64,000 nucleotides of DNA from CAIQJJ01 sp964606085. Lineage in GTDB: Bacteria; Chloroflexota; Anaerolineae; Anaerolineales; UBA4823. Under the pieces are notes generated by a model. It was not told where the DNA came from. It saw only the letters and a program-made list of their open reading frames with translations, and did no database searches. The stretch is from NCBI GenBank assembly GCA_964606085.1, contig CAZSFD010000016.1, forward strand, positions 6,979-70,978. The letters are read 5' to 3'. Positions 1-7,658 of the stretch are shown here, piece after piece; position 1 is the stretch's first letter; every line of letters begins with the position of its first letter. Both the position numbers and the translations under genes were made by a program.

Positions 1-480
1 CGCCAAAGCCATCGCGCGCGCCTCGCCGGGGGCAAACTCGCCGCTATCCATCCCTTTTTGGATGATCGGCTCCACAATATCCACAAACATGCGCAGAAAT
101 TTTTTCATCACCAGCCGCACGGCCTGGTTGCGGAACGCCAGCGAGTAAAACTCATAGATCACCGGCGCTATCTTGAGCATCACCCCCATATCGGCAATAA
201 ACGTTTCGAGGAAATTCATCAGGCATTGGCTGGCGCTCAACCCATCGCAGGGCAGGTTTTGCATCTTGCACAGTTCACCGCCAAAGAGCAGATCGGCAAT
301 TGCCACCACAATCTCATCTTTGCTCTTAAAATACCAATACAGCAACCCTTTGCTCAAGCCCGATTCTGCTGCCACGTCATCCATGCGCGTATCGGCAAAG
401 CCCTGGCGGGCAAAAACATTCAAAGCTGATTCGATAATCTGAGTGCGGCGTTCTTCACTGACATTGGGACGAGGGGACAT
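1..480 (-). CDS. TetR/AcrR family transcriptional regulator, 3' end cut by window edge
   Basis: Reading the minus strand from the ATG at 480 gives about 160 residues running off the window edge. The N-terminus (MSPRPNVSEERRTQIIESAL, then FARQGFADTRMDDVAAESGL and SKGLLYWYFKSKDEI) is a classic TetR helix-turn-helix, in which the YWYFKSKDE stretch ends the DNA-binding domain. The remainder is the helical ligand-binding part. An AGGTAAT sequence with GGAGG just upstream acts as ribosome binding site. The gene is divergent from a GNAT acetyltransferase, and a TetR-type operator lies over its own start site, so autorepression and control of the neighbour are likely. The ligand is unknown. Confidence 0.93.
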   Translation of the reverse strand, partial: MSPRPNVSEERRTQIIESALNVFARQGFADTRMDDVAAESGLSKGLLYWYFKSKDEIVVAIADLLFGGELCKMQNLPCDGLSASQCLMNFLETFIADMGVMLKIAPVIYEFYSLAFRNQAVRLVMKKFLRMFVDIVEPIIQKGMDSGEFAPGEARAMALA

Positions 481-499
481 ATTACCTCCAGAAAATAAT

Positions 500-513
500 T
501 GACCGACTGGTCA
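500..513. promoter_or_regulatory. TetR operator (imperfect palindrome TGACCGACTGGTCA)
   Basis: The 14-bp sequence TGACCGACTGGTCA is an almost perfect inverted repeat of the TGACC/GGTCA type bound by many TetR proteins. It sits directly downstream of the -10 box of the tetR promoter, so a bound repressor would cover the transcription start. Confidence 0.7.
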
Positions 514-514
514 G

Positions 515-543
515 TTTATAATCGAATTTGATAACCCTGTCAA
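515..543 (-). promoter_or_regulatory. sigma70-type promoter of the tetR gene
   Basis: On the minus strand TTGACA (538-543) is followed after exactly 17 bp by TATAAA (515-520). The operator begins two bases further on. The 543 end is only 11 bp from the start of the divergent acetyltransferase gene, so that gene's own promoter must overlap this site. Confidence 0.7.
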
Positions 544-554
544 GGAGATGATTT

Positions 555-1463
555 ATGACAACCTATCTACGCCCCTACCACCACGCTGCCGATTACACCC
601 GCGTCAGCCAATTTCTCATCCGCCATTACCGGCCCGATAACCTGGATGGCAACTGGATCGAACCCGCCTGGGAATATGCCCACTTTCACTCGATGATGGA
701 TGCCGCCAACCTGAGTAAATGGGGCATCTGGGAAGAGAACGGCGAGATCGTCGGCGTGGCGCACTATGAATGGCGCATGGGTGAGGCCTTTTTTCAGTTT
801 CACCCCGCCTACCGCCATCTGCGCCAGGAGATGCTCGACTACGCCGAAACCCACCTGCTCGGCCAGCGCCAATCCGATGGACAGAAGTTTCTGATGGCCT
901 ACGTCAACGACAAGGATGTGGAATTTCTCGATCTGGTGAAGGGGCGCGGCTACCAGAAAGACCCTGGCGAAACCCGCCCGATGGCGAAGTTCGCCATCCC
1001 CCGGCCGTTCCCCGCCATCGAACTGCCCGCTGGTTACCGCCTGCAATCCCTGGCCGATGACCCCGATTGGGCCAAGGTGCACCGTGTGCTATGGCGCGGC
1101 TTTGACCACGGCGAAGTGCCGCCGATTACGGATGAAGACAAAGAAGACCGCCGCAGAATGTTCGGCACCCCCACGGCCCGGCGTGACCTGAAAATCGTCA
1201 CCGTTGCTCCAGATAAGGAGTTTGCCTCGTTCTGCGGCATGTTCTACGAACCCAACGGCCAATTCGCTTACGTGGAACCGGTAGCCACCGACCCGGCGCA
1301 CCGCCGCCTGGGCCTCGGCAAAGCCGCCGTGCTGGAGGGCATCCGCCGCTGCGCCGAACTGGGCGCAAGCGTGGCCTACGTCGGCTCGGATCAGGCGTTT
1401 TACCTGGCGATGGGCTTCGAGGTGATCTACACCAGCGAATGCTGGGTAAAGAAAGATTTCTAA
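555..1463 (+). CDS. GNAT family N-acetyltransferase (302 aa, probably tandem GNAT)
   Basis: The protein probably transfers an acyl group from acyl-CoA to an unknown amine. The C-terminal half carries the acetyl-CoA loop VATDPAHRRLGLGKAAV (near residues 240-257) followed by a beta-strand/helix ending in FYLAMGFEVIY, the usual GNAT core. The N-terminal half (GEIVGVAHYEW, residues about 65-75) resembles a second, degenerate GNAT fold, and 302 residues fits a two-domain member. AAGGAG (542-547) precedes the ATG. It is divergent from a TetR regulator with an operator between them and is likely the regulator's target. The substrate cannot be read from sequence. An ArsN-like role is possible because arsM and arsR follow, but nothing specific supports it. 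Confidence 0.88.
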   Translation: MTTYLRPYHHAADYTRVSQFLIRHYRPDNLDGNWIEPAWEYAHFHSMMDAANLSKWGIWEENGEIVGVAHYEWRMGEAFFQFHPAYRHLRQEMLDYAETHLLGQRQSDGQKFLMAYVNDKDVEFLDLVKGRGYQKDPGETRPMAKFAIPRPFPAIELPAGYRLQSLADDPDWAKVHRVLWRGFDHGEVPPITDEDKEDRRRMFGTPTARRDLKIVTVAPDKEFASFCGMFYEPNGQFAYVEPVATDPAHRRLGLGKAAVLEGIRRCAELGASVAYVGSDQAFYLAMGFEVIYTSECWVKKDF

Positions 1464-1467
1464 TATC

Positions 1468-1539
1468 ACCACAGAGACACAGAGATCACAGAGTTTATCT
1501 CATCAAAAATTTTCTCTGTGTACTCTGTGACTCTGTGGT
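1468..1539. repeat. Long hairpin built from three CACAGAG heptamers facing three CTCTGTG heptamers
   Basis: The left arm (1468-1493) and right arm (1514-1539) are 26 bases each and complementary except for about three positions, with a 20-base loop. The arms are made of the heptamer CACAGAG with 1-2 base spacers. The element lies between the ends of two convergent genes, so it may also act as a bidirectional transcription terminator, although no clear U-tract follows. Confidence 0.75.
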
Positions 1540-1546
1540 TCAAAGT

Positions 1547-2401
1547 TTATGGTTTGCGCGCCGTAATACGGGCGCTGAAGACGGTTTTCTGGATCATCTC
1601 GGCAGAGATGCCGCCCAGGTCAACTTCTTTTTCCAATTGGCTCTTGGCATCGGCCAGGAATTCGTCGGGGAAATACTGCGGGGTGAGAGTCACATCGGTG
1701 AAACCGGCGGAGCGGATGGCCTCCATGTAGGCGTTGGCATCCCACGCCCCGGCCACGCAGCCCGCCCAGGCGCTCAGGCTGGCCTTGACGGCCTCCGGCA
1801 GCGGCCCGTTGGTGACGATATCGCTCACCGCCAGCTTGCCGCCCGATTTCAGCACCCGAAAGGCTTCGCCGAAGACCTGCGGCTTATCGGGGCTGAGGTT
1901 GATCACGCAATTCGAGATGATCACATCCACCGTGCCATCGGCCACCGGCAGGTGTTCGATCTCGCCCAGGCGGAAATCTACGTTGGCGGCGTTCATCCTG
2001 GCCTTGTTGGCGCGTGCTTTTTCGAGCATGGCGGGGGTCATATCCACGCCGATCACCTGGCCGGTTGGCCCAACCTTTTTGGCGGCCAGGAAGCAGTCAA
2101 TACCGCCGCCGCTGCCCAGGTCGAGGACGGTCTGGCCGGGCTGGAGCTGCGCCAGGGTGATCGGGTCGCCGCAGCCGAGCGAGAGGCCGGTCACATCGTC
2201 GGGCAATTCGTTGACGTCGGTGGTCTCGTAGATGGGCAGATCGGGGCTGATGGTGGCGGTTGCGCCGCCGCAACAGGACGACGTGGCCGCTTGTGATGGG
2301 CCGCAACAAGAAGCAGGCTGGCTGGGCTGGAAGGTGGAGGCAATTTGCCCGTAATGCTCACGGACGGTGGTACGAATGTCGGTTGGGGTTTGGGTGGTCA
2401 T
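1547..2401 (-). CDS. arsM: Arsenite S-adenosylmethionine methyltransferase ArsM
   Basis: ArsM methylates arsenite using S-adenosylmethionine to methylated, partly volatile arsenicals in the cytoplasm. The 284-residue protein has the SAM-binding motif LDLGSGGG (93-100) and GVD at 118-120. It keeps the three cysteines known from ArsM enzymes: C77 in SLGCGDP, C165 in ISNCVINL and C214 in WAGCVAGA. The N-terminus is cysteine-rich (C32, C33, C43, C44). The ATG at 2401 is chosen because AAGGAG precedes it; longer readings would run into arsR. The gene follows arsR in the same direction but has its own promoter/operator and a terminator in between. No arsenite pump or arsenate reductase is nearby. 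Confidence 0.95.
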   Translation of the reverse strand: MTTQTPTDIRTTVREHYGQIASTFQPSQPASCCGPSQAATSSCCGGATATISPDLPIYETTDVNELPDDVTGLSLGCGDPITLAQLQPGQTVLDLGSGGGIDCFLAAKKVGPTGQVIGVDMTPAMLEKARANKARMNAANVDFRLGEIEHLPVADGTVDVIISNCVINLSPDKPQVFGEAFRVLKSGGKLAVSDIVTNGPLPEAVKASLSAWAGCVAGAWDANAYMEAIRSAGFTDVTLTPQYFPDEFLADAKSQLEKEVDLGGISAEMIQKTVFSARITARKP

Positions 2402-2420
2402 GAGGGGTTCTCCTTTTGCG

Positions 2421-2449
2421 GACTTCGGATTTTCCAAAAATCCGAAGTC
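2421..2449. repeat. 13-bp perfect stem-loop in the arsM leader
   Basis: GACTTCGGATTTT (2421-2433) and its exact complement (2437-2449) are separated by three bases. In the arsM mRNA this hairpin forms about 20 bases upstream of the start codon. It has no U-tract, so it looks like a stability or translation element rather than a terminator. Confidence 0.6.
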
Positions 2450-2454
2450 AAATA

Positions 2455-2487
2455 GATATATTGATATGCTTCGATATATCAGGTCAA
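2455..2487 (-). promoter_or_regulatory. arsM promoter with ArsR-type operator
   Basis: An inverted repeat of 10-base arms with one mismatch (GATATATTGA / TCGATATATC) spans 2455-2480. A -35-like TTGACC lies on the minus strand at 2482-2487, so the palindrome covers the spacer and -10 area; the -10 itself is AT-rich but poorly defined. The layout matches the arsR promoter, which suggests ArsR represses both. Confidence 0.55.
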
Positions 2488-2508
2488 AAAAGAAGCCGCA
2501 TAAGCGGC
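2486..2508 (-). terminator. Intrinsic terminator of arsR
   Basis: In the minus-strand transcript GCCGC-TTAT-GCGGC (2495-2508) is followed by TTCTTTTTT (2494-2486). A second palindrome, GGGCAAAAT/ATTTTGCCC at 2517-2536, directly follows the arsR coding end. Confidence 0.65.
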
Positions 2509-2535
2509 CCAGCGTGGGGCAAAATTTATTTTGCC

Positions 2536-2847
2536 CTACCACTTGGTTGAATCGAGTAATTCCAATCGGTCGGGCGCAAAATCTTTGGCGAGGACACAAC
2601 ACGCGCTGGCCAGGCGTTCCTGGTTCAGGGTGTAGTACACTTGCTTGCCGTCGCGCCGCGTGAAGACCAGCCCGGCTGCCTTGAGGATGCTCAAATGGTG
2701 CGAGACGGTGGGCTGCGAAACCTGGGTGGCTTCGACAATTTCGCCCACGTTCAGCCAATTGCAACAGCACAGGCGCATGATCTGCTGGCGGGTTTCATCG
2801 GCCAGCGCTTTGGCAAAATCTACGGTGTCAATCGTTTGGTTCGTCAT
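2536..2847 (-). CDS. arsR: ArsR/SmtB family arsenic-responsive repressor
   Basis: This 103-residue winged-helix repressor has a recognition region TQVSQPTVSHHLSILKAAGL (41-60) and a wing with VFTRRDGKQVYY, both typical of ArsR. Cysteines cluster as C27-C28-C29 (RLCCCNWL), at the position where E. coli-type ArsR proteins bind As(III), with another pair at C83-C84. As(III) sensing is therefore likely, with derepression on binding. Its own promoter holds a palindromic operator between -35 and -10, and a related palindrome precedes arsM. A third perfect palindrome, GATAGCTATC, lies at 2851-2860 just before its start codon. Confidence 0.93.
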   Translation of the reverse strand: MTNQTIDTVDFAKALADETRQQIMRLCCCNWLNVGEIVEATQVSQPTVSHHLSILKAAGLVFTRRDGKQVYYTLNQERLASACCVLAKDFAPDRLELLDSTKW

Positions 2848-2868
2848 ATTGATAGCTATCTATGGATT

Positions 2869-2897
2869 ATTCTAATAGATGATTATCTATATGTCAA
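2869..2897 (-). promoter_or_regulatory. arsR promoter with operator in the spacer
   Basis: On the minus strand TTGACA (2892-2897) and TAGAAT (2869-2874) are exactly 17 bp apart. The spacer is occupied by the palindrome ATAGAT-N4-ATCTAT (2875-2890). The -35 box overlaps the ribosome binding site of the divergent gene at 2906, so the two genes share this control region. Confidence 0.7.
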
Positions 2898-2905
2898 GGA
2901 GAAAA

Positions 2906-3544
2906 ATGAATCCGCGTGCTGAAATCCAATGGAGCAGGCGCATCCCCAAATGGCAGTTGCGCCGCTTGTATGAATCAGATGCCGGCGGCCTGCTCGATGA
3001 AGATTTGCTGGACGAAGTGGGCTACGCCCTGCTCGCACGCTGCTGCGACATCCTGAAGGTAGAAGATGCCCAGCACGGCCATGTTCACTGTGCCCGCTGT
3101 GACCGGCAGGGCGTGACCACGCTGATCGAACGCCCCCACGCCCGCGGCGACCCACGCGACATCCTGCTCACCTGCCCCGCCTGCGGCTGGCAGATCACCT
3201 GGGGCGAGTACCATCTCAGTTTCAAGCGTAAGCAGCTCAACCCCGGCGGCGCCACGGATACGTTTGCCGCCTTCGTGCAGCACTTTCCCCAGGCACGTAC
3301 ACCCCAGGCTAAAATGGCCGCCATTGACCGGCTGATCCACGAATTCCATTACTCCTACCAACCCATGCCCGATCTGCCCACCCGGCCGGCGGGCGTCAAC
3401 CTGATCGAATGCCAACTCGAAGATGTGATTGCCTTTCTCGACGAGTTGACCTTCGGCAGCGACACCGCCTGGAAGCAAAACCTGGCGAGCTTTCGCACGG
3501 CCAATGATCGCATTCACGCGTACACGCAGCAAAGACGGCGTTAG
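2906..3544 (+). CDS. Hypothetical zinc-ribbon protein divergent from arsR
   Basis: The 212-residue protein is not recognised. It has a four-cysteine zinc ribbon, CARC followed about 28 residues later by CPACGW, in its first half, and a helical C-terminal half. There is no signal peptide or membrane segment. The ATG at 2906 is chosen because AAGGAG lies at 2896-2901; an in-frame ATG at 2891 would place that site inside the gene. It starts 58 bp from arsR on the opposite strand and shares the arsR operator region, so it may be arsenic-regulated, but an arsenic function is not shown by the sequence. Confidence 0.75.
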   Translation: MNPRAEIQWSRRIPKWQLRRLYESDAGGLLDEDLLDEVGYALLARCCDILKVEDAQHGHVHCARCDRQGVTTLIERPHARGDPRDILLTCPACGWQITWGEYHLSFKRKQLNPGGATDTFAAFVQHFPQARTPQAKMAAIDRLIHEFHYSYQPMPDLPTRPAGVNLIECQLEDVIAFLDELTFGSDTAWKQNLASFRTANDRIHAYTQQRRR

Positions 3545-3559
3545 CGGTTGTCAGGACGT

Positions 3560-5500
3560 TCAGGCATCTTCTTCTTCTTCGTTATCATCGTCCCAATCTT
3601 CGTCATCGCCGTAGTCATATTGGGGTGGGTTTTCGCCATGCGCTTCGAGGATACGTGGGTAATCGGCCTTGGGGGCGTCGGGAGTCATCTCTAGCAGTTG
3701 AATCTCAAAACGATGTTCGTCGCCATAATCGAAGATGTACAAGAAACGCTGCTTCATGCGCAGCCCCAATGAGAAGATGCTCTTCTGCCGCGAGCCGGTC
3801 TGACCGCGGTCGGGCATAACCGGGTATTGGGTGCTGGAATCCCAGGCGATATTGCTCATAAAAAAGGCGTGCGGGTGATCATTGTCAAACGAGACTGCCT
3901 GTTGAATGATTTGATGTAGCTCGTACAGGGTTTGTTTGCCCAGCATCTCCACTTTGCGCCAGATTTCTGGGTCACGATCATAGGTGACCAGGAAGGTGTA
4001 AGCGGTGGTCGGTGCATGAGGCAGAACCTCGCTTACCGTTGGCAATACGATGGCTGCCTGGGCGCGGGCGGCTTGCAGGGCAGGATCAGCCTGAATGCGC
4101 TGCTGCGCCTCAGGCGACCAGGCGGCAAACACATTGGCCGCGCAAATTTTATCCACACCGTGGTAGGTGAAGAATTTCTGCAAACCGTCGGTCAGCGAGT
4201 GTAAATCCGTGAGTGCGTCATCCATTTCGGCGGGGTGGAGCAGGCCCAGGCGGGCGATGAAATGGAGATAAGCGGGCAGAAGTTCCAGCGTAGCGGCCAG
4301 CGCATACGGGCGGCCTCCCATGAAAGCGGTAATGGACTTCAAGGTTTCATTCAAGGCATCTATGCCAGGCACCAATGGCGAACGCGGAGTTTGCATTCTG
4401 GCGCTGGCCTTTTTCGTCAGGGCCTTTCTCTTCGTGGGTATGTTTGCGCTGTTGCCAAGCTGTCGGATCAGTGCGGTCGAAATCTGTTCCCAGGCCAGAT
4501 CCAGGCGGGCAAAGGGGATGCCAGCGTGGTGGCGTTCGGCCATGAAATCGGCCAGCAGGTTGTGCAGGTTGGTTTCCCATTGCTCGGCATCCACCTGTGG
4601 CCCGAAATCGTCGAGCGTCCAGGCGGGGGGCTGGGTGGCTGTCCAGCGCGGGATGAAACGCTCCAGCCAACCGGGGTCAAATTCGCCAAGGGGTTGCAAG
4701 GTTTGGCGCAGGAGCGGGTCGGTTGCTGATGGGGACGGTGTGTCGCTGAGATAATCCCATAGGGTCAGGCGCATGACCTTGCCCTGCAAATAATCGGAAC
4801 TGAAGCGGATACCCCCGCCTTGCTTTTTACTGGTCGGCACATTCTGCTGAATAGCCTCAACCAGGCCCGTTTGCAGGCCGTGATAGGACACTTGATCGAT
4901 CACCTGGAAGTAAATATCCAGGTCGCTTTCGTCCACATACGGAACGAGCAGTTCGGCAATATCCTGGTGGCGGTTATCTTCGATGGCGTGGGTGAGCATC
5001 GTCTGATGCAGGTAGGCCATATCCTCAAAATATGCCTGCGCGGCCTTGTCGCGCAGCAGGTAGACCAGTTCGGCAAAACGGGCATGGCCGGCCGGGGTGT
5101 CGGGCAGTTCATGTTTGAACATATCGAAGATGTCGAATGCAAAACCTGCTTCGATGTCACCCGCTTCGAGCGCATTCAAGAAGATTTGCACCTTTCCTTC
5201 CAGGTCGGCGCTGGCAAAGAGATTCCAGAAGGGGCTTTCTGAGTCATCTGAGGGCGGCTTTGCTGATGTGGTGCGCAAACCATCTTCTTCGTCCTCTTCC
5301 CAAAACCTATCAGGCCGATGGGTTGGCTGTTCAACCGAGAAGGTACCTCGGCTGCGTGGCGCTGCTGGCGCCACGGGCGCATTGGCGCGCTTCTCGGCCA
5401 GTTCGTTAACCTGTTTCTCGCTGATTTGTGCCTTGCGGACGATTTCTTTTTGGCGGCGTTTTTCGGCTGCCTGTTGTTTTTGCTTGCGATTCTTTGCCAT
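3560..5500 (-). CDS. pRiA4b ORF-3-like domain protein with basic coiled-coil N-terminus
   Basis: The protein has 646 residues. The first 45 are strongly basic and helical (KNRKQKQQAAEKRRQKEIV), followed by a proline/acidic linker. A long helical region of no recognised family fills about 80-490. The last ~150 residues (YTFLVTYDRDPEIWRKVEM through FLYIFDYGDEHRFEI) match the plasmid pRiA4b ORF-3 family, a small alpha/beta fold often linked to mobile elements. The tail is very acidic (DDEDWDDDNEEEEDA). The start is supported by GAGGAAAC. It stands alone, convergent with the zinc-ribbon gene 15 bp away and divergent from the MFS gene. Function is unknown. Confidence 0.8.
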   Translation of the reverse strand: MAKNRKQKQQAAEKRRQKEIVRKAQISEKQVNELAEKRANAPVAPAAPRSRGTFSVEQPTHRPDRFWEEDEEDGLRTTSAKPPSDDSESPFWNLFASADLEGKVQIFLNALEAGDIEAGFAFDIFDMFKHELPDTPAGHARFAELVYLLRDKAAQAYFEDMAYLHQTMLTHAIEDNRHQDIAELLVPYVDESDLDIYFQVIDQVSYHGLQTGLVEAIQQNVPTSKKQGGGIRFSSDYLQGKVMRLTLWDYLSDTPSPSATDPLLRQTLQPLGEFDPGWLERFIPRWTATQPPAWTLDDFGPQVDAEQWETNLHNLLADFMAERHHAGIPFARLDLAWEQISTALIRQLGNSANIPTKRKALTKKASARMQTPRSPLVPGIDALNETLKSITAFMGGRPYALAATLELLPAYLHFIARLGLLHPAEMDDALTDLHSLTDGLQKFFTYHGVDKICAANVFAAWSPEAQQRIQADPALQAARAQAAIVLPTVSEVLPHAPTTAYTFLVTYDRDPEIWRKVEMLGKQTLYELHQIIQQAVSFDNDHPHAFFMSNIAWDSSTQYPVMPDRGQTGSRQKSIFSLGLRMKQRFLYIFDYGDEHRFEIQLLEMTPDAPKADYPRILEAHGENPPQYDYGDDEDWDDDNEEEEDA

Positions 5501-5582
5501 CGTTTCCTCACTTTGACCGGTATACTTGATGGAGTAGCATTGCTATTGCTCGTAGTCCATTATATATGATGCCAAAAGAAAA

Positions 5583-6839
5583 ATGAAACCATCCACACCC
5601 CCCAAGCAATCTCTACTGTCTCCCATCCTGCTGCTTTTCTTGCTGGCGATGATCCTGGCCAACATTGGCAGCAACATGTATGCCGGCCTGCTGCCGCTCT
5701 ACCTGCAAAACCTGGGCGCCAACGTGACCCAGGTGGGCCTGTTTTTCACCATCTCGCAGATCATCCCGCTGTTGCTGCAAATTTTGGGCGGCTGGATTTC
5801 CGACTCGCTCGGACGCCTGCGGGCGGTGGCCATTGGCAGCGTGGCGGGCATCTTCACCTACGTGTTCTTGCTGAGCGCCCCCTCGTGGGAGTGGGCGCTG
5901 CTGGCAATGGCCACCGGGGCGATCACCGGTTCGCTGATTGGCCCCAGTTTCGATGCCTTCGTGGCCGAACAATCGAGCGAGCAGAATCGCGCCCGTGTCT
6001 TTGGCATTACGCAGTCGCTGTTTGCCATCGTGGGCGTGGTGGGGCCGGTGATGGGCGGGTTTTTGGCCGAACGCGCCGGGTTCCGCAACATGCTGCTGGT
6101 GGCCGGCAGCTTTTACCTGGCGGCCACCGCATTGCGGGTGAGCATGGCCCGCCGGGCGGCCAGCAGCGGCGGCCAGGAAAGCGCGCCGCAAAAGCTCTCG
6201 TTGCAAAGTTTGAAAACCAACCTGGGAACGATGTTCGGCCTGCTGCTTTCGGGCGGCGTGATTACGTGGATTTTGATCACCGATGGCGTGCGCGATATCT
6301 CCTTTGCGCTGTCGTTCAACTTCATGCCCATTTACCAGCAAGACATCGGCGGCCTGACGCTGACGCAGATCGGCATCCTCAACAGTGTTTTCAGCCTGTT
6401 CACCATGCTCACCTTCATTCCCGGCGGCTGGTTGGCCGATAAAAAGGGCGAACGCATCGGTATTGTGAGTGGCTTCGTGCTGATCTTTGCTGCGTTGCAG
6501 TTGTTCATCTGCTCGACCAATTTCTGGGTCTTTGCCATGGCCTGGGCCGCGGCGGGGGCGGGGGTGGGGATTATGTCGCCGGCCTACCAGTCGTTGATCA
6601 GCAAAGCCGTCCCGGCCAAGGTGCGCGGCACGGCTTTTGGACTGTTCAGCACCTCGTTGGGGCTGGTTTCACTGCCTGCCCCGGCCATCGGCGCTATCTT
6701 GTGGGATAAAATTGGCCCGTGGTTGCCCTTTGCCGTCACCGCCTGGGTTTCGCTGTTCAGCGTCATCCCGGCCTGGCTCAAATTCAAACTCGATGCGAAA
6801 CCGCAGGAGGCAGGATTACCCGATGTTGATCCGCAATGA
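5583..6839 (+). CDS. Major facilitator superfamily transporter
   Basis: The 418-residue protein has about twelve hydrophobic segments in two halves. The loop between segments 2 and 3 carries GGWISDSLGRLR, and the equivalent loop of the second half GGWLADKKGERIG; both are versions of MFS motif A. The N-terminal segment order and the AFVAEQSSEQNRARVFGITQ loop suggest the drug/metabolite exporter type, but the substrate is not determinable. No strong ribosome binding site is seen before the ATG. The end of the gene overlaps a truncated acetyltransferase remnant. Confidence 0.92.
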   Translation: MKPSTPPKQSLLSPILLLFLLAMILANIGSNMYAGLLPLYLQNLGANVTQVGLFFTISQIIPLLLQILGGWISDSLGRLRAVAIGSVAGIFTYVFLLSAPSWEWALLAMATGAITGSLIGPSFDAFVAEQSSEQNRARVFGITQSLFAIVGVVGPVMGGFLAERAGFRNMLLVAGSFYLAATALRVSMARRAASSGGQESAPQKLSLQSLKTNLGTMFGLLLSGGVITWILITDGVRDISFALSFNFMPIYQQDIGGLTLTQIGILNSVFSLFTMLTFIPGGWLADKKGERIGIVSGFVLIFAALQLFICSTNFWVFAMAWAAAGAGVGIMSPAYQSLISKAVPAKVRGTAFGLFSTSLGLVSLPAPAIGAILWDKIGPWLPFAVTAWVSLFSVIPAWLKFKLDAKPQEAGLPDVDPQ

Positions 6840-6900
6840 AACCCCAGCCGATTACCCGGCTGTGTACGAGATGAATCAGAAAATACAGGGGTTTGGATGA
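6823..6900 (+). pseudogene. Truncated GNAT acetyltransferase remnant (25 codons)
   Basis: Starting inside the last codons of the MFS gene, with AGGAGG at 6805-6810, the frame reads MLIRNETPADYPAVYEMNQK and stops at 6898. The N-terminus is the standard beginning of a GNAT protein of the YhbS type, but the rest of the gene is missing. It is best seen as the leftover of a gene deleted downstream of the transporter. Confidence 0.6.
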
Positions 6901-7015
6901 TACCAGGCTTCATCTGTAACGCTCCTTTCGTAATGACTGGCGGCAGTTCATCACGCTGCTCCTGAATGCGTCAAGCGGCTGGTAAAATCTATCTATTCTT
7001 TTGCGCGAGGTTGCC

Positions 7016-7621
7016 ATGCCCATTCAAGCCATCATCTTCGACATCGGCGGCGTACTCGTCCGTACCCTGGATCGCACCCCGCGGGCAGCCCTGGCCCAAC
7101 GCCTGGCGATGACCCCCGAAGCGCTCGAAGAACTCGTCTTTGGCGGCGAACACGGCCACCAGGCTCAGCGCGGCGAGATCACCTACGAGCAGCAGTGGGC
7201 CTACGTGTGCCAACAGTTGCACTGGCCACCGGAGGATTGGCAATCGTTGGAGAAAGAATTTTTCGCCGGGGATGTGCTTGACCGCGAACTGGTGGGGCAA
7301 ATTCGGGCCTGGCGCACCCGTTGCAAAACCGGCATCATCAGCAACGCCCTGGGCAACCTGCGCACTGTCATTGCCAGCCAATGGCACTTTGAAGACGCCT
7401 TCGACGTGATCATCTCCTCGGCTGAAGTGGGCGTGATGAAGCCCGACGCCCGCATCTTCCAGACCGCCTTGCAGGCATTGGCCGTGCCGCCCGAAGCCGC
7501 CATCTTCGTGGACGATTTCGCCCACAACGTGGCCGGGGCGCAGGCGCTGGGCATGAACGCCATCCATTTCCGCAGCCCCCAACAGGTATGCGCCGAGATT
7601 GAGCGCTTATTGAGTGCGTAG
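7016..7621 (+). CDS. HAD superfamily hydrolase (IA-type)
   Basis: The 201-residue protein has motif I IIFDIGGVLV, a Thr/Ser motif II region GIISNA, a lysine motif III (VGVMKPD) and motif IV IFVDDFAHNV. In motif I the second aspartate is replaced by glycine, as in the FDxGGVL branch of HAD phosphatases (YihX-like). A small-molecule phosphatase role is likely. The ATG at 7016 is chosen with GCGAGG at 7005-7010. A paralogous HAD domain begins the next gene only 37 bp downstream, so the pair looks like a tandem duplication. Confidence 0.9.
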   Translation: MPIQAIIFDIGGVLVRTLDRTPRAALAQRLAMTPEALEELVFGGEHGHQAQRGEITYEQQWAYVCQQLHWPPEDWQSLEKEFFAGDVLDRELVGQIRAWRTRCKTGIISNALGNLRTVIASQWHFEDAFDVIISSAEVGVMKPDARIFQTALQALAVPPEAAIFVDDFAHNVAGAQALGMNAIHFRSPQQVCAEIERLLSA

Positions 7622-7658
7622 GGCGGAATTCATGCCGCCCCAGGATAGGAGACAGCCC

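Noticed and set aside
499..522. TTGACC and TATAAT facing the GNAT gene
   Set aside because: The spacing is 12 bp; the same bases are better explained as the tetR operator and the reverse-strand -10 box.
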